In this document: one piece after another, positions 45,395 to 54,743 of the stretch
Layout of the letters: each line of letters starts with the position of its first letter
Numbering within the stretch: position 1 is the stretch's first letter
From: BS750m-G4 sp964472195
Lineage (GTDB): Bacteria; Bacteroidota; Ignavibacteria; Tepidaquicellales; Tepidaquicellaceae
Direction of reading: 5' to 3'
DNA: 64,000 nt
NCBI GenBank assembly: GCA_964472195.1
Contig: CAYYJH010000003.1
Location: 1-64,000, forward strand
Program-made: the position numbers and the translations under genes
The notes under the pieces: model-generated
Databases searched by the model: none
The model's input: the letters and a program-made list of their open reading frames with translations, nothing else
Told to the model about the DNA's origin: nothing

Positions 45395-46087
45395 ATGAAA
45401 ATAGCATATAAAGGATTAAATCTACCAGAGGGTAAGATAAAGTATAATGATGGGATTTTCATGGATCTTGTCGAGAAGTTTCAGCCAGTAAAGGTTTCAC
45501 CTTACTACTTCGAGTTTTTACAAGAAGACTACGAGTCGGCTGATGTAATAGCGATAGCGAACGAATATGTTCTGGATTTTCTCATTATTGACATGGAGAA
45601 AATAGAAAAAAGACTGTCAAGAACAGATACACCGTTTGAAAGGGGTGTACTTGAAAAATGCCAGGCACAACTTGAGGATGAAAAACTAATCTGTGATCTA
45701 TCTCTGGACAATACAGAACGGGCTATTGTCAAGGTGCTTAGACTTTTGAGTTTCACACCGACGCTAATTTACAAGAACACATCGCCTGATGCTAATTTTG
45801 TGTGCCTTGAAGGAATGGATAAAGCAGGTATGATGTTTTTCTACACAGTGGGCAAACAGGAGGTTCACGCTTGGCTGGTCGAAAAAGATACAGATGCGGT
45901 AACTTGTGCTGGAAAGATTCATTCGGATCTATCCAGGGGATTTATCAAGGCGGAACTTATGAGTTGTGAGGATATGATGACAGCCTACAACATGCAGGAT
46001 GCGCGATCCAGGAAGTTAACCAAACTCGTCGACCGCGATTATGTCATTCCAAAGAACAGTATTCTTGATATACGCTTTAACACTTGA
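45395..46087 (+). CDS. YchF-like protein with C-terminal TGS (DUF933) domain but without an intact P-loop
   Basis: The last 85 residues (FFYTVGKQEVHAWLVEKDTDAVTCAGKIHSD..., RGFIKAEL, RDYVIPKNSILDIRFN) match the TGS domain of the ATPase YchF/OLA1, and residues about 60-130 match the helical arm (LDFLIIDMEKIEKRL). The N-terminal region, however, reads MKIAYKGLNLPEGKIKY where YchF has GLPNVGKST, and most of the nucleotide-binding domain is missing. At 230 residues against about 363 for YchF, it is a shortened paralog that probably does not bind nucleotide in the usual way. Function unknown. Confidence 0.8.
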   Translation: MKIAYKGLNLPEGKIKYNDGIFMDLVEKFQPVKVSPYYFEFLQEDYESADVIAIANEYVLDFLIIDMEKIEKRLSRTDTPFERGVLEKCQAQLEDEKLICDLSLDNTERAIVKVLRLLSFTPTLIYKNTSPDANFVCLEGMDKAGMMFFYTVGKQEVHAWLVEKDTDAVTCAGKIHSDLSRGFIKAELMSCEDMMTAYNMQDARSRKLTKLVDRDYVIPKNSILDIRFNT

Positions 46088-46128
46088 AGCATTCTGCGTT
46101 CCTTAGGTCGCATTTTTGTTGATTAAAT

Positions 46129-46145
46129 GCAGGCATGCTGCCTGC
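46129..46145. repeat. Inverted repeat (hairpin) after the YchF-like gene
   Basis: GCAGGCATGCTGCCTGC forms a perfect 7-bp stem with a 3-base loop. The flanks GTCGCA (46107-46112) and TGCGAC (46143-46148) form a second, overlapping 6-bp pair. There is no T-tract, so it is not a standard terminator; it may be a REP-like element. Confidence 0.5.
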
Positions 46146-46342
46146 GACTAACTAATCTGTAGAGTTCTCGGGTAGACTCTTACCGTTGGTACCGATGACT
46201 TAAAACGTTAAGGTTAAAGTGATTTGGTAAACAATATTTAAAGGAGAAAGTAACGGAGTTTACAAAAACGAATTTAGATAACAATAAACCAAAGGACATA
46301 TTTTTAGTATTAATTATATATCCCTTTTAATATATTTAAATA

Positions 46343-48241
46343 TTGGACGACCAAAACGAAAATATTGAGCATTCTGGAACAGTAAAAATTAGGAGCAAAA
46401 AAAATCTTTTAGAGATAATAAAGAACATCCCCTCAGCCCCGGGCGTTTATCAATTCAAAGATTCCAAAGATAAGGTTATTTATGTTGGCAAAGCAAAGAA
46501 CTTGAAGAACAGGGTCAGGCAATATTTTCATTCAAAACCGGGATATAGAAGACTTGACGTAATGATTTCAAAGATTGATGATGTAGAGCTTATCACTACA
46601 GATACGGAAGTTGAAGCATTACTTTTGGAATTAAACCTGATAAAAGAGCTTAAGCCGCGTTATAACGTAAATTTAAAAGATGACAAATCATATCCGTATA
46701 TTGTAATTACAAACGAACCATATCCCCGTGTATTTCCAACACGAAATAAGTTTTCGGATGGATCGCGTTATTTTGGTCCATACACAGACGTTAAGACAAT
46801 GAAATTTGCCTTAAAAACTATACGTGATATTTTTATGATTCGTTCTTGTGATTATAATATTACAGCCGAAAGCATCAAGAAGAAAAAATATAAGCTGTGC
46901 CTTGATTATCAAATAGAAAAATGTGAGGGACCTTGCGAGGGACTTGTCAGTCAAAAAGATTATAATGAAATGATTAACGAGGTAGCAAAACTTTTGAACG
47001 GAAAGACGGCAACTTTGATCAGAGAATTGAGCGGGAAAATGGATCATTTTTCTTCGAAAATGCTGTTTGAAAAAGCCGGGAAACTTCGCGATAAAATATC
47101 GGCTTTAAGCGTATATTCTTCGAGACAGAAAATGGTTGATGAAGAAATGATAGATAAAGATGTTTTTGCTATTGAAAAGGAGGATAACGATGGCTGTGGT
47201 ATGATTTTAAAAATAAGGGATGGTAAAGTAATAGGAAAAACACATTATTATTTTGGTAATGCCCGCGAAAAACCAAACGAAGAACTATTAGATAAGTTAA
47301 TTACAAATTATTACACAAAGACAGAATTTATACCCGAGCAAATCCATCTTGAAAGTGAAGTTGAAAGTCTTTCTGCTTTAAAGAAGTGGTTAAGCGGAAG
47401 GAGAGGAAAGAAAGTAAATTTTATAGTTCCCAGGATTGGCGAGAAGGCAAAGCTTATTAACATGGTAAAGAAAAATGCTAAGCTGATGCTTGGTGAATTG
47501 AAATTGACAAAACTAAAAAGGGAATTCATTGCCCCATCGGTAGATGCGTTGAAAAGAGATTTAAGATTGAGCAAGCTACCGAGGAAAATTGAATGCTTTG
47601 ATATATCTCATATTCAGGGTACTGACACCGTTGCATCGCTTGTTTCGTTTTATGACGGAAAACCAAGAAAATCCGAATACAGAAAGTACAAACTACAAAG
47701 AGTTATGAATGATGTAGGACAACCGGATGATTTTCTTGCTATAAGAGAAGTGATTCACAGGAGATACAAAAGAATTATAGAAGAAAAGAAAGCTCTGCCC
47801 GACCTTATAGTTATTGACGGAGGAAAAGGACAATTGTCTTCAGCAGTGAAAGTTCTCGAGGACATAGGAATTAAAATCGGTAACGGCGGACAAAATATTG
47901 TAGGACTTGCTAAAAAACTCGAGGAAGTATATTTACCAGGGGATTCTGACCCGCAAACTATACCTAAAACCTCTAGCGGGTTGAAATTTCTGCAAAGAAT
48001 CCGTGACGAAGCTCACAGGTTTGCAATAACATTTCATAGAAGCTTAAGAGATAAAAGAACCCTAATAACAGAATTGGAAGAAATTGTTGGGATTGGGGAA
48101 AAAACGGCGAGGAAGTTATTAATCAAGTTTGACTCAGTAGAGGTAATTCAGGAAAAACTAAAAACAGATATTGAACAAATTGAGAAAGTAGTGAGTAGAA
48201 ACGTTATAAAAAAACTTAAAGAACACTTTAGGATAGATTAA
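46343..48241 (+). CDS. uvrC: Excinuclease ABC subunit C (UvrC)
   Basis: UvrC makes the two incisions in nucleotide excision repair. This 632-residue copy has the GIY-YIG domain (APGVYQFKDSKDKVIYVGKAKNLKNRVRQYF), a UVR-like helix, the RNase-H-like endonuclease domain (IECFDISHIQGTDTVASLVSF, DLIVIDGGKGQL) and C-terminal HhH motifs (VGIGEKTARKLL). The start is TTG at 46343, with no in-frame ATG before the conserved domain. Confidence 0.96.
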   Translation: MDDQNENIEHSGTVKIRSKKNLLEIIKNIPSAPGVYQFKDSKDKVIYVGKAKNLKNRVRQYFHSKPGYRRLDVMISKIDDVELITTDTEVEALLLELNLIKELKPRYNVNLKDDKSYPYIVITNEPYPRVFPTRNKFSDGSRYFGPYTDVKTMKFALKTIRDIFMIRSCDYNITAESIKKKKYKLCLDYQIEKCEGPCEGLVSQKDYNEMINEVAKLLNGKTATLIRELSGKMDHFSSKMLFEKAGKLRDKISALSVYSSRQKMVDEEMIDKDVFAIEKEDNDGCGMILKIRDGKVIGKTHYYFGNAREKPNEELLDKLITNYYTKTEFIPEQIHLESEVESLSALKKWLSGRRGKKVNFIVPRIGEKAKLINMVKKNAKLMLGELKLTKLKREFIAPSVDALKRDLRLSKLPRKIECFDISHIQGTDTVASLVSFYDGKPRKSEYRKYKLQRVMNDVGQPDDFLAIREVIHRRYKRIIEEKKALPDLIVIDGGKGQLSSAVKVLEDIGIKIGNGGQNIVGLAKKLEEVYLPGDSDPQTIPKTSSGLKFLQRIRDEAHRFAITFHRSLRDKRTLITELEEIVGIGEKTARKLLIKFDSVEVIQEKLKTDIEQIEKVVSRNVIKKLKEHFRID

Positions 48242-48282
48242 TTGTCCACTAAATTTTAATTTGTCAACTAAAATATAGAAAA

Positions 48283-49047
48283 ATGAATTTTAAAAAATCA
48301 GGAGTCCTTTTTGTTTTATTCCTAACCGCATTGAATTTCTATTCCTGCTCAACATTTTCTCAAATTCTTCCCAAGAAAAGACCGGTTGATGTAATGTTTA
48401 CTTATAGTGAGAGTGGTGGGATGTTACCTGTTGGGAAAAATTACTTTGTTTCAGCGGATAGTAGTTTTGCCAACTATTATATATACGATGCCAAAAACAA
48501 AGTATATTTTCATGTAAGCCCGGAAGAATTGGATAAGCTCTATAAGGTATTTTATGAAAACGATTTTGGTAAGATTAAAACTTTTGAAGAGATGGTCTAT
48601 GATAGAGGGGGAAATACGGTTTCGATTTCATGGAAAGATGAGAGATTGTCTAAATCAAACTCTGGTATTTCATTCATCGAAAAAGAATGGCAGGAGGAAT
48701 ACGGCGTTGTTGTTTCGGCAATTAGGAAACTTGTAACTTTGAAAACAAATGAATTGAAAATCAACTTTACTTTAAAGATAGACACGAGTATTATAAACCT
48801 GGATAAGATAACAAATATTACAATAGATGATGATTTTACCTATTACAGTGCAAGGGATGGCATAAAAGATGAACAAAATCTAAACCTATTACCAGGTGAG
48901 CACAATATTCAGGCATATATTATGAACAAGGATGAAACAAATTATAAAAACAAAGTTTTTGCAAGTAAGCACTTCGTTTTAGACATTAACGAAGATACAA
49001 ATGTTTTAAATTTGTATGTTGAGGGGAAGAAAATCAAATGGAGATAG
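48283..49047 (+). CDS. Predicted lipoprotein of unknown function
   Basis: A 254-residue protein with a lipoprotein signal peptide ending in FYSC (Cys22). The mature part is beta-rich, including a VMFTYSESGGMLPVGKNYFVSADSS segment and a C-terminal domain with LPGEHNIQAYIMNKDETNYKNK. I do not recognise a family. It follows uvrC by 41 bases on the same strand. Confidence 0.7.
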   Translation: MNFKKSGVLFVLFLTALNFYSCSTFSQILPKKRPVDVMFTYSESGGMLPVGKNYFVSADSSFANYYIYDAKNKVYFHVSPEELDKLYKVFYENDFGKIKTFEEMVYDRGGNTVSISWKDERLSKSNSGISFIEKEWQEEYGVVVSAIRKLVTLKTNELKINFTLKIDTSIINLDKITNITIDDDFTYYSARDGIKDEQNLNLLPGEHNIQAYIMNKDETNYKNKVFASKHFVLDINEDTNVLNLYVEGKKIKWR

Positions 49048-49282
49048 TTCGTAGTACATTTATTCCCAAGCATTATAAACCGTAAGATACTTCCTCAATA
49101 GAATTCTTACGACCGACATCTTTCAACTTATTGCCGCTGTGTACGTATTATGGAGATAGATACACATTATTTTATTGATAACGTCAATAAAAATTGTATT
49201 TATCTAAAACTCAATTTATCCTGAAAAAATCTTTCTTTTTAACTAACTTTACTTTTTATTAAATCACATCAATTTTACTTAT

Positions 49283-52200
49283 ATGAAACAAGCTGGATAC
49301 AAAAGATTTCCAACTATAAACAACAAACGAATTGTTTTCATCAGCGAAGATGATCTCTGGGAAGTACCCGCTTCCGGAGGAAAGGCTGTTCGATTAACCG
49401 CTAACGAAGGTCAGGTGTTGCACCCTCATTTTTCACCGGATGGAAAGCACATCGCTTTTACGGGTAGGGAAGAAGGTCAGGCTGATGTTTATATAATACC
49501 ATCGGCTGGCGGCACGAATGAACGTCTGACATATATGGGAAAGAACACCAGGGTGATAGGTTGGACTCCTGACAGCAAAAATGTGCTTTTTGCCTCATAC
49601 GCTTTTCAATCGTTATTTATTAATGCGATTTATAAAGTGTCAATAGATGGAGGTCTGCCCGAAAAGTATCCTTATGGAAACGCTAACAGTATTTCATTCG
49701 GTCCCGGGAAACGCATTTTGTTGGGAAGAAATACACATGACCCTGCAATCTGGAAACGCTATAAAGGTGGAACTGCTGGAGTGTTATGGATTGATAACAA
49801 AGGAAACAATGAGTTCAAAATTCTTATTAAATTAAATGGAAACATCACGAGCCCTTTATGGATAGATAAAAGAATATATTTTATTTCTGATCATGAAGGA
49901 ATAGGAAGACTGTATTCTTGTACACCAGGAGGAAAAAACTTACAATGTCATACAGACAATAAAGTATATTATAATCGCAATGCGACAACCGATGGTAAGA
50001 ATATAGTATTCCATTCTGCAGGTGAGATATATTACTTTGATACTAATTCAAAGAAATTAAATCATGTTAAAATTGATTACCATAGCCCTTACATTCAAAG
50101 ACAAAGAAAATTTGTAAAGGCAAATGAATATCTGGAAAGTTACAATATTCGCCCTGATGGCAAACAGATTGCAATTAATACAAGGGGAAAAGGTTTTACA
50201 ATGCCAAACTGGGAGGGATCTGTGCGACAGGTTGGAAAACAGCAGGGGGTACGCTATCGATTTATGCAATGGCTGCACGATAAAGAGAGTGTTGTTACGG
50301 TGTCTGATGATGGAGGAAAAGAAACGATTGAAGTTTACAAAAAGGGTAAGAACACTCCAAAGAATTATTCTAAGTTTGATATCGGCAGAGCCGTTACAAT
50401 GAAAGCATCACCATCCGAAGAAAAAGTCGTTCTTTCAAACCACAGGAACGAATTGCTAATTTTGGATTTGAAAAGTAATAATATGTCAAAAATTGCTGTC
50501 AGTGAATTTGACAGGATTTATGATTTCTCTTTTTCACCCGATGGTAAATGGTTGGTTTATAGTAAACCGGAGACAGAGTTCCTTTTTTCCCTTTTTCTGT
50601 ATGACATAGAAAAGAATAGAGTGCATAGGTTAACGCGTAGGGGTTTTATGGATATTCACCCTACCTTCGATCCCCAGGGCAGGTATGTTTATTTTCTTTC
50701 ATACAGAGATTTTAATCCCGTATACGACGATAATTATTTTAACCTTGGTTTTCCACTTGGTAACCGCGCCTATTTAGTTTCCCTGCAAAAGGGAGTACCC
50801 TCGCCTTTTACAAAAAATTATAAAGTTCTGTTCGATCAGGAGAAAAGTAATACTAAAGCAAAACATGTGAAGGAGAAAAAACAAAACATAAAAATTGATT
50901 TTGATAACATTGAAGATAGAATAGTTTCGTTTCCTTTACCGGAAGCAGGATACAAGCAAATTGTAGGTATTAAAGATGGAGTATTAATTACTCATGAACC
51001 GATAAAGGGTTCACTTAACCACAACTTTTTATCTATGGAAACACCCTCAGAAGCGATGCTAGAGAAGTTTGATTATAATAATCAGAAAATGGAAAAGGTA
51101 TCAAAGAACATTACAAACTTCAAAATAGCGAACAACGGAAAGACGATGATGTATTTAGCGGGGAAACGATTAAACATAAACGAAGATATTTATGAAGAAA
51201 AACCACCAACTGATTCGGCAAAGGGAGAAGAAGGTTGGGTAGATCTTGATCGAATCAAAGTATGTGTAGAACCAGTGAAAGAGTGGCAACAAATGTATGA
51301 TGAAGCATGGCGGTTGCAAAAAGAGCATTTTTGGACATCTGACATGTCTGGTGTAAATTGGAATTTAGTTTATAACCGCTATTTTCCATTACTGGAAAAG
51401 ATTGCTACTCGTTCAGAGTTCTCAGATCTTATTTGGGAAATGCAGGGAGAGCTCGGCACTTCTCATGCTTATGAATTTGGCGGTGATTATCGTCAAACCC
51501 CGGTATACTCGATGGGAATTTTGGGGGTTGATTTATTATATGATGAAAGAAAGAAAGCTTATAAAATTACTCATATTGTAAAAGGAGATTCGTGGCAGCA
51601 GAAAGGTGATTCACCCCTTAATACTGTCGGTATTAATATTAACATAGGAGATTATTTGATAGCAATTAATGGCTTTGCGCTTGATGCTTTCACGCCCCCT
51701 AATTCTTTATTGGTTAACCAGGCAGGAAATGTTGTAAGCCTTACCGTTAGATCTGCTAAATCAGGAAAAATTCGTTATATTGACGTAAAAACTCTTTCTG
51801 ATGATAGAGAAGCACGTTACAGGGAATGGGTAAATAAAAACAGAGCGTATGTATTTAAAAAATCACGTGGAAAATTAGGATACGTTCATATTCCTGATAT
51901 GGGTCCTTATGGGTATTCAGAGTTCCACAGGTATTATATTCACGAATCTGAAAAAGATGGTTTGATAGTGGATGTAAGAAGTAACAGAGGAGGTCATGTA
52001 TCACAATTAATACTCGAGAAACTGGCAAGAAAACATATCGGATACAGCGTCCCCCGGTATGGAAAACCGGGTGCTTATCCTCTTCACAGCGTAGCGGGAC
52101 CGATAATCGGGTTGACGGATGAATATTCAGGTTCTGATGGTGATATATTCAGTCATAATTTTAAGCAAATGAAAATAGGACCGCTTGTCGGCAAAAGAAC

Positions 52201-52483
52201 ATGGGGTGGGGTTATCGGCATAAATCCCATACATGCCCTTGTGGATGGAAGTCTTACAACACAACCCGAATATGCAAACTGGATGAAAGACGTAAAATGG
52301 GGCGTAGAAAATTATGGTACTGACCCGGACATCGAGGTAGAAATAACTCCACAAGATTATATGAAAGAAAAAGATCCCCAGTTAGATACAGCTATAAAGA
52401 CGGCGTTAAACTTGCTTAAGGAACACCCCGTAGAAAGACCAAAATTTGATAAGCGGCCGAATAGAAAAATTCCAGGAACATAA
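49283..52483 (+). CDS. Tricorn-type serine protease
   Basis: A 1066-residue protease with two N-terminal beta-propellers (WD/PD40-like repeats such as PHFSPDGKHIAFTGREE and FSFSPDGKWLVYS), a PDZ domain (about residues 755-840) and a C-terminal S41-type catalytic core. Candidate catalytic residues: Ser727-His728 (GTSHAYE), the Ser in EYSGSDGD (residues 949-951; Ser951 likely) and a Glu in DPDIEVE. No signal peptide is seen, so it should act in the cytoplasm, degrading peptides after the proteasome or ATP-dependent proteases. Length and order match archaeal and bacterial tricorn. Confidence 0.93.
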   Translation: MKQAGYKRFPTINNKRIVFISEDDLWEVPASGGKAVRLTANEGQVLHPHFSPDGKHIAFTGREEGQADVYIIPSAGGTNERLTYMGKNTRVIGWTPDSKNVLFASYAFQSLFINAIYKVSIDGGLPEKYPYGNANSISFGPGKRILLGRNTHDPAIWKRYKGGTAGVLWIDNKGNNEFKILIKLNGNITSPLWIDKRIYFISDHEGIGRLYSCTPGGKNLQCHTDNKVYYNRNATTDGKNIVFHSAGEIYYFDTNSKKLNHVKIDYHSPYIQRQRKFVKANEYLESYNIRPDGKQIAINTRGKGFTMPNWEGSVRQVGKQQGVRYRFMQWLHDKESVVTVSDDGGKETIEVYKKGKNTPKNYSKFDIGRAVTMKASPSEEKVVLSNHRNELLILDLKSNNMSKIAVSEFDRIYDFSFSPDGKWLVYSKPETEFLFSLFLYDIEKNRVHRLTRRGFMDIHPTFDPQGRYVYFLSYRDFNPVYDDNYFNLGFPLGNRAYLVSLQKGVPSPFTKNYKVLFDQEKSNTKAKHVKEKKQNIKIDFDNIEDRIVSFPLPEAGYKQIVGIKDGVLITHEPIKGSLNHNFLSMETPSEAMLEKFDYNNQKMEKVSKNITNFKIANNGKTMMYLAGKRLNINEDIYEEKPPTDSAKGEEGWVDLDRIKVCVEPVKEWQQMYDEAWRLQKEHFWTSDMSGVNWNLVYNRYFPLLEKIATRSEFSDLIWEMQGELGTSHAYEFGGDYRQTPVYSMGILGVDLLYDERKKAYKITHIVKGDSWQQKGDSPLNTVGININIGDYLIAINGFALDAFTPPNSLLVNQAGNVVSLTVRSAKSGKIRYIDVKTLSDDREARYREWVNKNRAYVFKKSRGKLGYVHIPDMGPYGYSEFHRYYIHESEKDGLIVDVRSNRGGHVSQLILEKLARKHIGYSVPRYGKPGAYPLHSVAGPIIGLTDEYSGSDGDIFSHNFKQMKIGPLVGKRTWGGVIGINPIHALVDGSLTTQPEYANWMKDVKWGVENYGTDPDIEVEITPQDYMKEKDPQLDTAIKTALNLLKEHPVERPKFDKRPNRKIPGT

Positions 52484-52550
52484 AAGAAGTTGTTTACCAA
52501 TAAAAGTCGTCTAATAAGAATATCGTGTAGTACAAACGATATGTATAAAG

Positions 52551-53030
52551 ATTTATAAAATTAAAGAAACCTACATAACATATTTTGAATCACCTGTTGG
52601 TCTAATCGAAATTACTGCGAGTGAAGAAGGAATTACATCTTTGAGGTTTGCTAACGGTAAGAAAAGAAGTCAAAGAAAATCAAAACATTTAAATGCCTGT
52701 ATTAAGCAACTGGATGAGTACTTTAATTGTAACAGAAAAAATTTTTCTTTAAAATTGTATTTAGTAGGAACCGAGTTTCAAAAGAGGGTTTGGAATGAAT
52801 TACTAAAAATTCCCTTCGGGAAAACGGTCACTTATAAGGATATTGCAATTGGAATTAGAAACCATAAAGCTGTACGGGCTGTAGGTAATGCTAACAATAA
52901 AAATAATATTTCAATTATTATTCCGTGTCATCGTGTAATTGGAAGCGATGGAAAATTAGTTGGCTATGGTGGTGGACTATGGAGAAAGAAGTGGTTGATT
53001 GATTTCGAAAATGGATGCAAAAAACAATAA
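52551..53030 (+). CDS. Methylated-DNA--protein-cysteine methyltransferase (MGMT/Ogt family); start uncertain
   Basis: The protein removes O6-alkyl groups from guanine by self-alkylation. The motifs IIPCHRVIGSDGKLVGYGGG (active-site Cys in PCHRV), FGKTVTYKDIA and KAVRAVGNANNKN are complete. Homology continues upstream of the first usual start (TTG, 52641): ETYITYFESPVGLIEITASEEGITSLRF is a typical N-terminal strand set. In this frame there is no ATG, GTG or TTG between the stop at 52515 and 52641. Either a rare ATT or ATA codon is used (ATT at 52551 chosen), or a 1-base error hides the ATG at 52541, which is out of frame. N-terminus is therefore uncertain; the function is firm. Confidence 0.85.
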   Translation: MYKIKETYITYFESPVGLIEITASEEGITSLRFANGKKRSQRKSKHLNACIKQLDEYFNCNRKNFSLKLYLVGTEFQKRVWNELLKIPFGKTVTYKDIAIGIRNHKAVRAVGNANNKNNISIIIPCHRVIGSDGKLVGYGGGLWRKKWLIDFENGCKKQ

Positions 53031-53448
53031 CGTATACAAAAGTAGATTTGGACTAAAGCTTCCAATCTTTATCTTTTCAATTTACATATTTTTTCTGATT
53101 GTAAATATATCAAGTGACGAGTACAGGGAATGGATTACAGATAGCTGGGGATTATCATCAAAAGAAGACCTGTTACTTTTTACACTCCTGCAAACAGTAT
53201 CAATTCTTGTTATTGTAATAACTGTTTATTTTGGTTTATTCCTTGCCAAGGCAATGCTGTCTTCGAAACACAGAAGAATTTGGTTTGCCCTGTTCTTTTT
53301 GGTATTAGGACTCGTAGGATTCTTTGCTTATTTTCAATTTGTTCCAAAGGAAGACAGAATGGAATTTTTACATATTCCAGTAATTGCCATGTTGTTTTTA
53401 GTTATGGCTTTGGGTGTGTTATTCTTCAAGCGAAAAAAAAGATATTAA
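53011..53448 (+). CDS. Four-span membrane protein, function unknown
   Basis: A 145-residue protein with four hydrophobic spans and a basic C-terminus (FFKRKKRY). I chose the ATG at 53011, which overlaps the end of the alkyltransferase gene by 20 bases; a TTG four codons upstream is possible. No motif is recognised. It is translationally close to the genes on both sides, so it probably belongs to the same transcript. Confidence 0.7.
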   Translation: MDAKNNNVYKSRFGLKLPIFIFSIYIFFLIVNISSDEYREWITDSWGLSSKEDLLLFTLLQTVSILVIVITVYFGLFLAKAMLSSKHRRIWFALFFLVLGLVGFFAYFQFVPKEDRMEFLHIPVIAMLFLVMALGVLFFKRKKRY

Positions 53449-53476
53449 AACGACAACAAATTATTATTTTTCTTTA

Positions 53477-54499
53477 ATGAACAATGTAACAAAGATATTA
53501 TTTGCTTTTCAGCCGAGAGTTAATTTAAAAAGGTATCTACTAAAAGAATTAGATACACATAAGAATGTTAAATTAATTTTTCCGGTTGACACTTCCAATG
53601 AATTGTTATTGAAATGTGCAGCAGATGCAGAAATTATAGTTGGCTGGCGACCTACAGATAAACTTATAGGAGGGGCAAAAAAATTAAAATTATTTATAAA
53701 CCCTGGAACGGGAGTTCAACACCTGACAGAAAAGTTTCGCCGATTAAAAAAAGAAAAAGGTATCGTTTTAATTAACGGACATGGAAACTCTTATTTTTGT
53801 GCCCAACACGCAGTTGCAATGCTGCTTGCACTGATGAATAGAGTAATACCACACCACATCTGGTTATCAGAGGGGAAATGGCGGACAGGTGACGAGGAAG
53901 CAAAGTCTATTCCTCTTAGAAATAGAAAAATAGGTTTATGTGGTTATGGTGCCATTAATCAAAAAGTTCATCGCTTCCTTTCGGGATTCGACTTAGAATT
54001 TTCAATTTTCAGAAGGGATTGGAACAAACAAGAGTACACATTCCCAACAATCGTAAAAAAATATAATTATCAAGAGATGCCCACCTTCTTAAAAAATGTT
54101 GATATAATTATTATTGCTCTTCCATCAACCACAAAAACGCGAGGATTATTTGGTAAAAGGGAGTTTGAGCTTTTGGGAAGTGAGGGATTGGTGGTGAATG
54201 TTGGAAGAGGTGATGTCATTATAGAAGAATGCTTGTATAACGCACTCAAGCACAAGACAATTTGTGGTGCAGCGATAGATGTATGGTTTAATTACAAACC
54301 CGAAGCTGATTCAGTTGGCAGGAAGTATCCGTTTGGTTTCCCCTTTCAAAATTTAGATAATATGGTTTTATCTCCTCATCGTGCCGCTTCTCCCCTTGAT
54401 GATCTTAAACGCTGGGACGAAGTTATAGAAAACATAAAACGCTATGCAAGAGGAGAAAACAATTTCATAAACGTTGTTGATTTGGATAAAGAATATTGA
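53477..54499 (+). CDS. D-isomer-specific 2-hydroxyacid dehydrogenase family protein
   Basis: A 340-residue NAD(P)-dependent oxidoreductase. Signatures: NGHGNSYFCAQHAVAMLLALMNR, the Rossmann motif KIGLCGYGAINQKV, the LPSTTKTRGLFGKREFELL segment, VNVGRGDVI with the catalytic Arg, GAAIDVWF and the histidine in LSPHRAASP. The first part of the GxGxxG motif is atypical (GYGAIN). I chose the ATG at 53477, since upstream sequence from an alternative TTG does not look conserved. The substrate is not evident. Confidence 0.88.
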   Translation: MNNVTKILFAFQPRVNLKRYLLKELDTHKNVKLIFPVDTSNELLLKCAADAEIIVGWRPTDKLIGGAKKLKLFINPGTGVQHLTEKFRRLKKEKGIVLINGHGNSYFCAQHAVAMLLALMNRVIPHHIWLSEGKWRTGDEEAKSIPLRNRKIGLCGYGAINQKVHRFLSGFDLEFSIFRRDWNKQEYTFPTIVKKYNYQEMPTFLKNVDIIIIALPSTTKTRGLFGKREFELLGSEGLVVNVGRGDVIIEECLYNALKHKTICGAAIDVWFNYKPEADSVGRKYPFGFPFQNLDNMVLSPHRAASPLDDLKRWDEVIENIKRYARGENNFINVVDLDKEY

Positions 54500-54743
54500 G
54501 TCGTTTTAAACAATAAAACAGGGACTTATCTTTTTGTATAGCGATATACTCATCTGATTTCGGGGCGGGGAAGCAATAATAAAAAAATTTTAATTAAACA
54601 AAATTTACTACACCATGTGTTTAAATTAAGAACTTTAGTGTTAATATGTTTTTGTGTTTTGAAAAAAGCTGTCTGAAACAATGATGTCTTTTAGCCGTAA
54701 ACCTTTCATTAGAAAATGTCTGCAAATTAAAACACAAGCAGTA

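Noticed and set aside
49081..49111. CGTAAGA ... TCTTACG inverted repeat upstream of the tricorn gene
   Set aside because: The 7-bp stem with a 17-base loop and no T-tract is too weak to call a terminator or operator.
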